64,000 nt of DNA from Cheilinus undulatus (lineage: Eukaryota; Chordata; Actinopteri; Labriformes; Labridae): the NCBI RefSeq assembly GCF_018320785.1, contig NC_054877.1, positions 7,859,030 through 7,923,029 of the forward strand. Direction: 5' to 3'. Positions 1 through 13,149 of the stretch are shown piece after piece. The translations under genes were made by a program, and so were the position numbers. The notes beneath the pieces were generated by a model, which did no database searches, was not told the DNA's origin, and saw only the letters and a program-made list of their open reading frames with translations. The first letter of the stretch is position 1; every line of letters starts with the position of its first letter.

Positions 1-590
1 GTCCTAAATTACCATGACAACGGCTGGAATCGCTGCCTGATGCACCCCGCTATGATAAAGTAAATAAACATGCAGGAAATACTCCTATTTGCTGACCCGC
101 AGCTCACAGACAGACACAGACGGTGATGATGTTTGTGTGTGGGGGATAGAGAGAGATAACAAGAGAGGGAGAGAGAGAAAATGAATGGAGACACTTCACC
201 CTGAGTGTGTGAGTCTTTTTTTAAAAGGAAACTCTGTGGGTTTCTGTCACAGTCCATCCCAATTTCAGTCGCACAGTGTGAGCACTCAGGTCATGCACGA
301 CTGTCGGATCGTACAGTGTGAGCACACAACTCGTGCACGATGGTGGTGCATCGTAAACTATTCAGTAGCTCAGTGTGAGATGACATTCTGCCACTACTGT
401 TGTACGGTCGGCTTGAAATTGCACAGTGTACAGCCAGCTTAAGTGGAATAAGTTTTTTAGGAATTAGGAAAGATTTCTAGTGCATTTGACAGTCAATCTT
501 GTACAAAAAAAAGAAAGGAAAGCAGACCAGAAATTTTTTGGATTGAATTAATAGCTCATCAAATTGAAATTCAAAGTAGAGGTCTACCAT
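1..590. other. No gene; short degenerate tandem repeat
   Basis: No convincing coding sequence was found. Between about 267 and 350 two imperfect copies of a ~40-bp unit occur, each with a core like CAGTGTGAGCAC followed by a TGCACGA motif. A third, more diverged copy follows near 370-430. The short ORFs over this block are a by-product of the repeat. Confidence 0.5.
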
Positions 591-776
591 GGTTTTCCTG
601 TTAGCAAGACACCTTCTTCCTCAGAATCATTCTGCTGAGCATCATGGACAAATGCATGGGGAATCTTTGGTGCACTAGGCAGTTCAGCTGGTCTGCAATG
701 ACAAAGCAAATCGAATATTCTGTCAACATTTTACATTCCAATAGCAGAAGATTAAACTCAAAAGAACGATTCTTAC

Positions 777-1413
777 ATCTTCCATGGCTTCACTTCTGGA
801 AAGACATGTGCCACCTCATCTTCATCTTCAACAGGGCAGAGGATGTTCTTTTGTCTAATTAAATACTTGATGTCATCAAAATTGAAAATGCACATAAATA
901 TAGGCATGTAAAAAATAAATATAACTTACATTCTTCGCCTTTTGGGTTTAACTGGAGAATCCTTCCCATCTGTCCCAAAGTCAGTGTGTTCAACTGCTTC
1001 TGGAAGCTTTAGTCTTGCCTCATTTTAATCATCTACAAAATCAGTACCTTAATGCTAATTTTTTGTTATTCACAAGAAAAAGCTAAAATACAACTGGATA
1101 CATTTCAGTTATGTGACTGATAGTTTGACTCCATAGAAATTATGTTTTTACATTTTTTGTGAAAACTTCTACCAATTTGAAATTCACCAAAGATAGACTC
1201 AACATGTACCAGAATCCACACAATTTTACTTACTCGATGTAAATATAACTCGACCCTGTATGGTTTCCAGTCTGCTCCAGGTTGTTCTTGGCTTTCTGTG
1301 GCCTTAACAACATCCACTTTGTTTGGGGGCCTCATACATTCTTGTCTGTTAACCCAATTAGATGGTACCACTTCCACTTCATTTGTTGTCTCAAAAATAG
1401 CAATGTGGTGCAT
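777..1413 (-). CDS. DUF4806-like protein, three exon fragments (partial)
   Basis: Three minus-strand segments look like consecutive exons. Exon 1234-1413 encodes a stretch with the motif TNEVEVVPSNW followed by a P-P-N-K and PGADW pattern. It ends at a consensus donor (GTAAGT, 1233-1228). Exon 930-1018 encodes a Lys/Arg-rich stretch ending before GTAAGT at 929-924. A third segment from about 885 to 777 ends before GTAAGA at 776-771. The pattern (EVEVVP then PP then a basic tail) recalls the N-terminal region of DUF4806-type proteins, which are often tied to mobile elements in fish and invertebrates. The family call is from memory of the pattern, not from a search. No start exon or 3' end is defined, and the first acceptor is uncertain. 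It lies downstream, on the same strand, of a DUF4218-type ORF. Confidence 0.4.
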
Positions 1414-1880
1414 TGCTCATGTAAAATGAAAAGACTGTCATTTTCATGTTTCTGTAATTTGTTATGAAAACTGGAGAACTTGATAACAATATGAGAAGAG
1501 ACTAAAACACTGTATTTGATGGCAAAAGGTACTACAAAAAAATCTCAACACAAGCAAAATGTTATACACAACATGGTGCAAAGAATATGCACTCAATCCT
1601 GCCATTCAAATGGGCCCTACCACATCTTCTAAGAGTTCAACGGAAGAAGAAACAAACTCATCCCTATCTTCATATAATTGGTCCTCACTAATGCTCATAA
1701 GATAATAGAAATTTTGTCTACTCACTCTCTCTCAGTGACCCCTGTAGAGAGATTCATTTGAATGTAGTAGGGGCACACCAACAAAGTCATCATTATATGG
1801 CAATCTGATGTACTTCTATACACTTTCCCCCAACTGAAAATACTTCGAATTCATGGACAGGTTGGAAACTTTGTAAATTC

Positions 1881-4060
1881 CTAACTCTCTGGAATCAAAC
1901 GATATATAAAGAATGGGTCTTTGCATTTGTATTCTTTGCCTGCAATGTACTCTATTCCTCCATCAATAAAAAAGTTTTCCACCAAAACCGCTTGATCACC
2001 AATTTTGATACATGAATCTCTCCTTGAAGGTTTGACAATCATACCACCCATGGACAACACCTTAAACTGGTGTACTTCTCCTCCAGTGGACTGTGGCACT
2101 GGTCTGTCTTTGTGTTCCAACCTAAATGCCTTATCTATTAGGGAAGAAAGATCAGGACTGGAGTTGACATAATCCATTTCAGACAACCTGCAGATCACCA
2201 AAGTCAGGCATTACATGGCCCCCTAACTATTTTTTTAAGTTGCCCCCTGAAATTTTCATATGGAAACCTAAAATGAGATCCAAATTGCCATGCAATTTGA
2301 CATCCTGACTGAGGTGCACAAGACCATGTATATTGTAAGCTAAAAATTCTTGACCATAAAGACAGCCAAAGTGTTCAACAAATGAAGCCAGTATAGAGTT
2401 TTCAAAGTCATTCTTTCTCAAACAATATTCTGAGCTCGCTAAAATGTACACACCAACAGACAAAAGCGTAAAGTTGTCATAGATCTGAGACTTCACCACA
2501 TCCTTCAGTACAATAGGACCGGTATACAACAAAAACTGGCAAAGTTCAATTGCCTTCCCCTGGTTTCTCTCAGCCAGTGTACGTGGCCTTCTGGCAAACT
2601 CAGATGGAATATAATCCCACATGGCAAGCAGTCTCTCTGAAACCAAGGAAGCCTGACTAGTAGGGCTGGGATGATTCACTTTTCTCCCGATTCGATTTTT
2701 TACGATTTTTTAGGTGCCGATTCGATTTAAATTGCGATTCTACGATATTGCCGATTTTTGCAATCTTTAGTTAGCTTTTTAAACACCAGTGAAAAAGATG
2801 AATGATAATGATGCCTACAGACTATATCAGGAAAAATACACATCACATGTGTATAACCATACATCACAAAATATGTCTAACTAGAGAATACAAAATAGTT
2901 ATAAAATGGTCAAGTGCAGGATTTCTCAGTTTATTCACAACAATTTAGTATCAATTTCACAGAATTTGACACAGACTGAGCTAAATACTGAATATGAAGT
3001 GCATAAAGTCTATACATATGTGTGTAGTATATATATGTATAACTTATTATGTAATTTTAAGTTAATATCGAATTAACCAATGTAGAATTAAGCTGTTTAG
3101 AAAATATATAGTTCTGCATCATCTCGCATTTTACCTATCTTTGTTCAATCTGAAGATGAGGATTTTCCCCATTTGCTGCACTGAATTAAAATGCTACTGT
3201 GATTTTTTTTTTTTAAGAAAAGGGGAATAAAATATTATAGAGTGAATGTACCCCAATCCTTTATATTTCATATTTTATCAGTTTTTTATGTCATCACATA
3301 ATGTGTTTGTGGAGGGAGATTATGAGAGACGAGCTGATCGTCATGTCCAGCTTTAAGACTGATGGACTGTGTTTTGCGGAGGGCATGATGTGACAGGCCA
3401 GTATTTCTTTCTTTGCCGTCATTCTTAACGACACTACACGGGACAGGTCCTTACAAATAAAACGACTGTGATTATGGTTGCATGAGTAGAGACCAGCGGT
3501 AGCTTAAATGGGCTTGCTTGTTGACATTAGCCGTTAGCTGTAGTGCTAACGCGATGATGCCTAACTAGTAGATTCGTTGTGTTGTCTCAGTATTTTACTC
3601 TGGCGTGGCATATCTTACAAATGTCTGTCTAACTCCTGTCTAAGTTTGTGCTGTCTTTAATATTTTGGAAGCCAAAGTAAGTTTACACATCCACTATGAA
3701 TGCAGCAGAAGTCGCTCTGCTGGGTAGGTACAAGCAACCGGCTCACGCAGACCGAAAGTCTCATGTGATCTCGTTGTCTCAAGAGAGCTAATTAAGTAAA
3801 TATCGATACTGCATTTTAAAATATCAATACAATATCCCAGCAGGAAGTATCGCGATATTTCAGTGTATCGATTTTTTGTCCCACTCCTACTGACTAAATG
3901 ACATGTGAAAAGACGGGCCAGGAGGATCCAACCACAAATCAATATCAAAGGTTGGAGAAAGGTGAGCTTTCATGATGGTGGTCCTCATCAGTGGCTTGTC
4001 TAAAACATTTGTCGGTCCTACACTTTGCACTGACCTCAGGGAATGTCATCCAGCTACCTA
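1881..4060 (-). pseudogene. DUF4218-type (CACTA/EnSpm-like) ORF, broken
   Basis: The minus strand encodes a transposon-type protein in pieces. The piece at 2679-2227 contains IPSEFARRPRTLAERNQGKA, then a LLYTGP segment, then YNIHGLVHLSQDV. This is the arrangement of the DUF4218-like C-terminal part of vertebrate CACTA/EnSpm-type proteins. The piece at 2201-1881 continues the C-terminal part in another frame, so at least one frameshift separates them near 2201-2227. Upstream coding-like sequence resumes beyond 3898 on the far side of a 1.2-kb insertion (2661-3889). The ORF was therefore split by a later transposon. The protein is not functional as it stands. The CACTA assignment is by family resemblance; no terminal repeats were located. 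Confidence 0.55.
2661..3889. mobile_element. hAT-type non-autonomous element (1.2 kb)
   Basis: The left end reads TAGGGCTGGGATG. The reverse complement of the right end reads TAGGAGTGGGACA, so the terminal inverted repeats are short and imperfect. The flanks are CTGACTAG (2653-2660) and CTGACTAA (3890-3897), an 8-bp target-site duplication with one mismatch, as expected for hAT elements. The subterminal DNA is rich in TCGAT/CGATAT motifs. No transposase ORF lies inside. It interrupts the DUF4218-type ORF. Confidence 0.7.
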
Positions 4061-4578
4061 TTTGAACACCACTTTGATAGCACTTGTCTCATCCATAGTA
4101 TCCAGTATGGGATTTAACAGCTTTGATAAAGGCTTGAGCTGGGGAGTCTGACACACACACAAAGCTATTCGGTAGTACTCCATTATCTGTAGTACTCAGT
4201 ATTAACAGTATTAGTGTTGCACAGTATTTGGTACTCATCATGAAAACAAACAAACAGATGAGTTCTAAAATGGCAACTTACTGTAAACTTTAAAAGTGCA
4301 AGACAGTGAACTGCAAACAGACAACAGAAAAACAAACCCAAAAGTCAGGTAACAGTAACTGCTATAAAAACATTGCTTTTTTGCAGTGTCCCACATTCAA
4401 TAGTCAGTGTTACTTAGTATTCACAGTATGCAGTGTTACTCATCATAAAACAAGCCAAAAGGTTTAAATTGCAAAGTTATTTTGTATTGTATTCCACATT
4501 CAGCAGTCAGTGCTTAGTATTACGCAATGTAGTGCAGCTTTGTGCTCAGTATTATGCTTTTTTCAGAGCTACTCTGTG
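4061..4578. other. No gene seen; diverged repeat-like DNA
   Basis: No ORF has coding character. The words CAGTATT, CAGTGTTACT and AGTACTCAGTATT recur through 4190-4580. This suggests that the clear tandem array just downstream extends here in a decayed form. Confidence 0.4.
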
Positions 4579-4711
4579 TTCAGTATTACACATTCATCAG
4601 TGCTTTGTGTTCAGTATTACACATTCATCAGTGCTATTTTGTGTTCAGTATTACACATTCATCAGTGCTATTTTGTGTTCAGTGTTACACATTCATCAGT
4701 GCTTTGTGCTC
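4579..4711. repeat. Tandem repeat, four copies of 31-34 bp
   Basis: Copies of a unit starting CAGTATTACACATTCATC begin at 4581, 4612, 4646 and 4680. Periods are 31, 34, 34 and about 31. The length difference comes from an extra ATT in the middle copies. The overlapping ORFs reading through 4433-4905 are repeat artefacts. Confidence 0.85.
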
Positions 4712-4914
4712 ACTTTAACTTAGTACTCAATGCTTCTCTATGTGTTCAGTTTAACTCAGTACTGTACAGTATGAAGTACTGCACAGTGTTCAAATTTAGT
4801 AATCTTAAGCCTTCAGCATTACCCTGCATTTCTCTGTTCAGTATTCCACCAACAGCGGAAAAAAGGCACTCAATTCTCAACAGGGTTTTAAAAGTTCATC
4901 TTTAGCTTGTTGGC

Positions 4915-5478
4915 TTATTCCTTCTCATCACCGCTTTCCTCCAAGTCCTGTCTGCCAACATCACGGCCCACCTCAGCCAAAGCTTTCTCACAGAATGTGC
5001 GGACAGTTTCACCAACCCCAAGTTCACCTAGCAGGCGTAGGACATCAGCCTTCTCTGCCTCCTTTACATAGTTCATCTTTGGAATGAGGGTTGTTTTGAA
5101 AGTTTCCCACTTCTTCCCACGCTTCAAAAGAGCATGGTAACAGAAGTCACCACTGTACAGCTGCTTAAAGCCCACCCTATCCTTGTTTATTTCCAATACC
5201 TTTGCATCACTGATTTTAAATGATCAAGAGGAGGAACAGTGTTTAGCTGCTACAGCTTTAAAGTCATAGCAATGCCAGTTTTCTCCATACACATGGACGT
5301 TCCCATGTTTGCGCATAATATCCAGGTACTCGGATGGTAGCAGTATAATGTCCTTTTTTTTGATCTCTTGCTCCAAACGACCGAAGACACGATCAGGGGG
5401 CACGAAACAATGGCCACAGACTTGAAAGGTGTACTCCATTCTTAGTTCTTTGAATTTACTCTTTCTTGTTTTGCCCAT
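4915..5478 (-). pseudogene. DUF7869-like C-terminal fragment with one in-frame TGA
   Basis: A minus-strand frame opens at 5478 and runs to 4915 with a single in-frame TGA at 5226-5224. Both halves are in the same frame (offset 282 nt). The first half has the motif CGHCFVPPDRVFGRLE, the second has FCYHALLKRGKKWETFK. This layout (GH..PPDR.FG..E, then a basic KRGKKWE stretch) resembles the C-terminal part of DUF7869-type proteins, which are often encoded by multicopy elements in fish and invertebrates. The family name is a recollection. The N-terminal part with the usual acidic residues is not found upstream. The single stop suggests a fairly recent loss. Confidence 0.45.
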
Positions 5479-5539
5479 AACAAAAATCTGAGAAAAGCCT
5501 CAGGTCTTTATAGTGGGGCAGCTTAACTAGAAATTCCAT

Positions 5540-5700
5540 AACATTTGTTCATTTTGTGATACAAGCATGAAATTTGGTACAGTCATAGCCAAAGGCATTC
5601 CCAAAAGATGTGGATATGGAGGCATCTCGAATTTTCAACATTGCGCCCATGGCAGCCAATGATAACCGTTTTCGTATCAATTTTCTTATCAGGAATGGAT
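5540..5700 (+). repeat. Left copy of an inverted dispersed repeat
   Basis: This segment is matched in reverse complement by 8880-9060, for example by shared words AAATTTGGTACAGT, GGATATGGAGGCATC and GAATTTTCAACAT. The two copies bracket 3.2 kb that contains a Tc1 element. They are either terminal repeats of a larger element or two independent insertions. Confidence 0.7.
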
Positions 5701-5977
5701 ATTTACTGATATTAAGGACCTAATTAGTTTAATTTGTCTACCATACCATTGGAGAGGGTGGAGGTTAGGTAAGAAATTGGCAGAGCTTAGATCATAAATG
5801 GGTGTGGCGTAAAAATGGGTTGTTTTATTTTTGCAATTTCATATGACACATAGAAATTCGAAAGATGCAATGGAAACTGAGTTTAAGGTTGTTGTTTTTT
5901 AAGCCTGAAATTGAAACAGCTTGAACAAAAGTTGCTACCTGCTATATTTTGTTTATTAGAAAATTAGAGACACCTCA

Positions 5978-6262
5978 GAATTGAGCTTCAGATCAGTTCT
6001 TTTGATCTCAAGAGTAAGAGAACCATTTCAAATTTACACTACGTTTGTATGAACTTGAAACTTGAATTAAGTTTCAGATCAGTGTTTTTTATTACAAAAA
6101 TGAAAGAACTATTTATATTTTACAGTAAGTTTTATATAAACTTGAAACTTGAATTAAGTTTCCTATCAATGTTTTGATCACACAAGTAAAATAAGTATGT
6201 ACAATTTACACTAATTTGTATATGAACTTACAACTTGAATTAAGTTTCAGATCAATGTTGTG
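5978..6262. repeat. Tandem repeat, about four copies of ~86 bp
   Basis: The anchor GAATTAAGTTTC (GAATTGAGCTTC in the first copy) recurs at about 5978, 6064, 6154 and 6237. Spacings are 86, 90 and 83. Between anchors lie related ATCA.TG.TTTT and ACTTGAAACTTG blocks. Confidence 0.7.
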
Positions 6263-6375
6263 TGTTGTCAATGTCAATGCCTCTGCCTTGTCTTCTTGGC
6301 ATATAATACAGAGCGTCCAGTCAGTCTTAGCTATCCAAGAAGTTGATGGTCTTTGACCATCAAGATGCACAAGTT

Positions 6376-6780
6376 TCAAGGCAAGGCAAGGGAAGTTTAT
6401 TTGTATAGCACATTTCAGCAACAAGGCAATTTAAAATGCTTCACACAGGTCATTAAAATACATTGACAAAGGGAAAAAGAAACACAATGAAAACAATTTA
6501 AACGAAACATGTAAAAGGTGTTTTTTTAAAACAGCAAAAAAAAAAAAAAAACACAATAAAGTTAAAAACAGATATTAAAGTAAAAGCTACAGCGCAAAGT
6601 TCAAACAAAAATAGAAAATTTGAAAGGTAAAAAGTTTTTCAGTCAAAGGCAGCAGTGAACAGGTGTGTCTTCAACCTTGATTTAAAAGAACTCAAACTCT
6701 CAGCAGACCTGATGTTTTCTGGGAGTTTGTTTGAAGACAGTAAAGGCCAAGGGGTTATCCTTTTACCACCGTACCACAGA
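6376..6780. repeat. Dispersed teleost repeat
   Basis: It starts with GGAAGTTTATTTGTATAGCA and runs into AAGGCAATTTAAAATGCTTC. This phrase is, to my knowledge, common at the ends of dispersed repeats in fish genomes. It contains a 19-base A run near 6537-6555. No ORF was found. Confidence 0.5.
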
Positions 6781-6987
6781 AACACACATTCAGGTATGGG
6801 ATACAACTAGGTTCAGATATAAAAATTGACCTACACCTAGCCCAGTCTTTCATCTAGTGCCATTTAATTCCTGTGCAATCTGTACACCATCGGAGTAACT
6901 ACATGAAGTCATGTAAAGCCCCGTTACCCTTGGCTTGGCCCTCCCACGCTGGCACATCCTGTCAATTCAGGTGCTGCTATCTAACTA

Positions 6988-8601
<1,614 letters not shown>

Positions 8602-8879
8602 TACATCTAAATATGCACAATATCAACTAGATCTGGGACTAACATTAGATAGCATTTAGGAAACTAAATTACGCCACCACTAAACTATCACTAAAAGGAG
8701 TAGATTTATACTGACTACAGAAATAATGACGTTAATGGCTAATGTATTTAGCTGACACTGAACCCCATGCTGAGTTTCGCAGCAGTGGTGTCACCAGTGT
8801 GCCCTGGCTGTGCTTTGACATCCTCTCTATTGCATTGTCTGTAACACATTTTTTAAAATCTTCATCATCCTTTATCATC

Positions 8880-9060
8880 CCTGAAAAGAAAATTGATGAG
8901 AAAATGGTTATCATTGGTGGCCATTTTAAAAAATGGCTGCCATGGGCACCATGTTGAAAATTCAGGATGCCTCCATATCCAGTTTTCATTAGAATGCCTT
9001 TTGCTATAACTGTACCAAATTTCTTGCTTTTATCACAAAGTGAACAATTTGTTGTGGTCA
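8880..9060 (-). repeat. Right copy of an inverted dispersed repeat
   Basis: Reverse-complement partner of 5540-5700, with about 80% agreement by eye. It includes CCATGGGC, GGATGCCTCCATATCC and GTACCAAATTTC. The 122-residue minus ORF across it has no recognisable features and is probably not a gene. Confidence 0.7.
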
Positions 9061-10896
9061 TCTCCTCCACTATTATGCTTGCAAAGTTCATTGTGAGCAA
9101 CGGTACCTAAATAATGCTGCAAAGCAGATGCTACCAAGTTGCCGTCTTTCGTGTTCTCACTCTCTAACCACGTATAGAGATGAATGTACTCTTTCCTTTG
9201 ATTCTGACCATGACTGTGACTAAAATTACAGAATAAAATCTATCAACACACTGCCTTGCCTTCTCTCACAGAGTAATCAGTAAAAAACTTATTTTTAAAA
9301 CAAGGAATCAGCAAGTTAATCAGCTTTTTTATTGTCTCATACAAGTTTTACATTAGATTATGATATAAAAGTCATAATCTTGAGATAATAAGTCTCGATT
9401 AAAAACATATAATTTTATCTTTTTTCCTTTTTTGTTTTTTCTATGCACAGTTAGCAGGTTACTTCATTTCTGGGAAATCAGCCCGCTTCTTTTAGTACCT
9501 CCTCATTTAAATGAGCAAAGATTTGGGGGCGTTACTCTCTCTCTTTGAAGTGATATAATCCAAGGAACAACAGCATAGCCCTGGAGGATTGCACACATTT
9601 CTACTGTAAGTAAACATTCATACTGTGTTTTTATTGCTAGTATTCTATTCCATGCTCTGTGTTTGTTTTTTAGCTGTCTTGTTGTCTAACTGGTGTTTTG
9701 CATTTTGTGTGAAATAAACTGCTTTAGATAAATGTGTCCATTAATTAACACTGTGACACTGGAATTAGAATAGTAGTGTAATATTAGATATTAGTGTGGG
9801 CAGGGTGCAAATTGTTGAAAAACCGGGGGGTGGGGCGGGGTGGGCATTTTAAAAAAGGCATCTTGCATCTGGCCTTTAATCTACAGCCAGGCATACACTT
9901 CGAGCCTTCAAGCCAATTCTCACCTGGTTTTTGAGTTACAGTGCGTCGTTTGTGAGGACACAACAGCAGACCTCTGCCCATGTAACCATTTAATAATAAT
10001 TTAGTTAACCATATAGCATTTTTATATCATCCTGCCTGTATACATTTTTTATATTCGATAGTATAAGTCCGCTCCTCCTCCCTGGCCAAGCCAGCGGAAG
10101 AGAGAGAAAGACAAACAGCGCTGCGCAAGGAAAATGACCGAGAAGTGCCAAAAAAAAAAAAAAAAAAAAAGAATCAGTTGATCATCTGAGCAGTATTTCT
10201 CAGTTGTCAGTGAACAGTGCAAACAGCATAGTAGACTTCTGTGTTTTAACGGACCGATTGTGTCTCATATAAAGGACTCTAACGTGCGCTAACTGCGCAT
10301 GGATCAGTTGGTCAGCGGTGTGGATCATCACTGCTCTCTTTATTTTAAATTCTAAACTCGTCAGAGCCACTTCTACTGGAACCATGACTGTAAATAAGTT
10401 GTCTGTTCATTATAAGCTATTGATAATCCAGTTTGCTTAACACAGAATTGTAAATAAATTATAATAAATTATAAAATGTTCGTAGACCGGGATTTTTGCC
10501 TAATAAATTCCAAAGACTGGATTTTGGCACACCGAGTTAATCAGAAAATACAATAACACACAGTGTAGAAGGTTCATGCGTTTCAAATGATGGTTTTCTC
10601 TCATATCTGTCCTCCTTTTAACTGCGTAATGCACGCATGGGCTCGCTCTCTCACTTTTCCTCTATCTCTCTCTTCCCCTCCCTCTCTCTCAATCCGGGCT
10701 TCTTAAAAATTATTGAAGTACAATCATCCGTACTCTTTAACAACAATTAACAAATCTTTCCTTTTTCATGCCAGCAATGAAGATCGTCAACGTCCGCTAA
10801 ACACGAAGCATTAAAGCTGCACAACAAACATCAGAACGATGACAGCATGTCATAATCAAAATGCAAACAGGCTTTTGAAACACAAAGGTTCTGACA
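9061..10896. other. No gene seen
   Basis: No exon-like or ORF-like signal was found on either strand. Notable only: a G-rich stretch at 9824-9845, a 20-base A run near 10151-10170 that may be the tail of an old retroelement copy, and a CT-rich stretch at about 10640-10692. Confidence 0.5.
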
Positions 10897-11148
10897 TAGG
10901 TAAAGATAGATATTCACAGATTCAGACAGGATCATCACATTTACTAAACTTACACTTCTTTTCAATCACCGTACAGTGGACTGCGAGCTACAACACGATT
11001 TTTATCAAAACGAAACGTCTTTGGAGCTTGACAGATTGAATTGTTCTCTACGCACCACCGGCGGAGGATCGGAGGCGAAGGGACCGTCTACAAATTACCA
11101 TACGGGAATAAAAAACATTCAATAACTAATATTGTACAGTGACTTTAA

Positions 11149-11620
11149 CCCTTGTGCTCTCCTCAAATTACCTACCCACTTTTCATCTTCGAGGCAAAAA
11201 TGCCCACGTACAGAAAAATTGCCATGAAATCACCATACATCAATATTTTTTTCTACTTTTTCCTTCATAAATCTCTTTAACAACTTAAGACCTGCACAAA
11301 ACTAACAAACACTCTAGTAATTTCAAGATTTTAATCCTTTAAATGCCAGTTTGAATATTTGAAATATTTCAATTTTTTCTGCAAAAAAACACAAAAAGTG
11401 GATTATTTTCCATATAATTAATAGTGGAAAGAAGGGGTTTTGGTGCTGATGAGAGTCTTGGATGGGTCAAAGATTAGCAACAAAACTGATTTGATTGCAT
11501 TTGTATTTTTAATGTAGTGCCAGAAACACCCTCTTTACACCTTTGAGGCAAAAATGCCCCCATTGACTTCCATTAAAACCAGGTTTTTTAATCTCACTGG
11601 CATTGTTGTATAAAATCAAC
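11149..11620 (+). repeat. Left palindromic arm inside the TTAA element
   Basis: It carries a block with GATGAGAGTCTTGGATGGGT, then GCCAGAAACACCCTCTTTAC, then AATGCCCCCATTGACTTCC. The same series occurs reversed at 12060-12530 at very high identity by eye. The two can fold into a stem of some 400 bp, with a loop at about 11621-12059 that holds a CA-rich microsatellite (11869-11940). Confidence 0.85.
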
Positions 11621-12059
11621 ATCTGAAACGATCCCTTGTTTATAAAACCTTTTCAAAACGAAACGGAAAATCGCTTTCATCTCTGTGTGGACAAGGCCTA
11701 TGGATTCAGCCAGGTGCATATTCTCACCGACAACTGTTTTTGTTTTGAGTACAGCAAAGTCAGGAGGCCATGTTTTTACACACTCATCTCTCCAAAGACA
11801 CATGAAACACATCCTTTCAAAGATGACCCTTTTTCACCCCTGAAATGATCAGTTCATGTTTACAAATTCACACACACACACACCTCTACACACACACCCC
11901 AGCATGCACGCACCCACACACAGCCATACTCACACACATAGAAACTCTCCATAATTTAACTGGCAAAAATACAAGAATTTGGTGCATGGTCCTACAATGG
12001 GAAAATAGTTGAATCTGGCGGAATAGGGTAAAAATATCAAATTTCACTGTATTTCTTCA

Positions 12060-12900
12060 CATTGGAATGCTGACATTAGAGAGTGCATGATTTTATACAA
12101 CAATGCCAGTGAGATTAAAAAACCTGGTTTTAATGGAAGTCAATGGGGGCATTTTTGCCTCAAAGGTGTAAAGAGGGTGTTTCTGGCACTACATTAAAAA
12201 TACAAATGCAATCAAATCAATTTTGTTGCTAATCTTTGACCCATCCAAGACTCTCATCAGCACCAAAACCCCTTCTTTCCACTATTAATTATATGGAAAA
12301 TAATCCACTTTTTGTGTTTTTTTGCAGAAAAAATGGAAATATTTCAAACAATCAAACTGACATTTAAAGGGTTAAAATCTTGAAAATAGTTGACTGTTTG
12401 GTAGTTTTGAGTAGGTCTGAAGTTGTTAAGGAGATTTATGAAGAAAAAAGTAGAAAAAAATATTGATGTATGGTGATTTCATGGCAATTTTTCCGTAAGT
12501 GTACATTTTTGCCTCGAAGATGAAAAGTGTGTAGTAAATGTTGAAGCTGGCACTACATAAAAAATACAAATGCAATCAAATCAATTTTGTTGCTAATCTT
12601 TGACCCATCCAAGACTCTCATCAACACCAAAGCCCCATCTTTCTACTATTAATTTTATGGAAAATAATCCACTTTTTGTGTTTCTTTTGCAGAAAAAATG
12701 GAAAAATTTCAAATATTCAAACTGGCGTTTTAAGGGTTAAAATTCTGAGAATAATCAAATGTTTGTTAGTTTTGTGCAGGGCTGAAGTTGTTAAGGAGAT
12801 TTATGAAAAAAAAAAAGTTAAAAAAAAATATTGATGTATGCTGATTTAATGGCACTGTTTTGTTCGTGTACATTTTTGGCCACGAAGATGAAAAGAGGGT
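12060..12900 (-). repeat. Right palindromic arm plus a second diverged copy
   Basis: 12060-12530 is the inverted partner of the left arm. 12535-12900 repeats much of it again in the same orientation (CACTACATAAAAAATACAAATG, then ACCCATCCAAGACTCTCATC, then GAAGATGAAAAG). The arm was therefore duplicated in tandem before it diverged. Confidence 0.8.
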
Positions 12901-13149
12901 ACAAAATTCACTGAGAGAGTATAAATGACATGTAAGAGTAAAACATGTTGGATTTCAAAAATTTAACTTGAAAGGAAAATTCCTGGAAAAAATCATCCCA
13001 CAGGCTCTAAAACTGACAAAATGATCACAAGTTGAAAAAAACAAAACTTGCAAAAAATGGCCAAAAATGCCAGAGGAGGGCAGAAGGGTTAAATGGACAC
13101 CAAACATCAATCATCTCTTCTAATTTATACTACAATACTTATTTTGCAA

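Larger units (their letters stand above)
11149..13088. mobile_element. piggyBac-like non-autonomous element (1.94 kb)
   Basis: Flanked by TTAA on both sides (11145-11148 and 13089-13092). The left end is CCCTTGTGCTCTCCTC. The reverse complement of the right end is CCCTTCTGCCCTCCTC. TTAA targets with CCC termini are the hallmark of piggyBac elements. No transposase is encoded. The interior is palindromic: 11149-11620 is repeated in inverted orientation at 12060-12530, and once more, diverged, at 12535-12900. Confidence 0.8.

Noticed and set aside
4579..4711. Evenly spaced repeat that could suggest a CRISPR-like array
   Set aside because: The copies are head-to-tail with no unique spacers, and the context is a fish genome. 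It is a minisatellite.
4433..4905. Cys/Phe-rich ORFs of about 96 and 131 codons
   Set aside because: They read through the tandem repeat in two frames, and the repeated peptide has no other support.
8732..9100. 122-residue minus ORF
   Set aside because: It lies in a dispersed repeat whose other copy (5540-5700) has no matching open frame.
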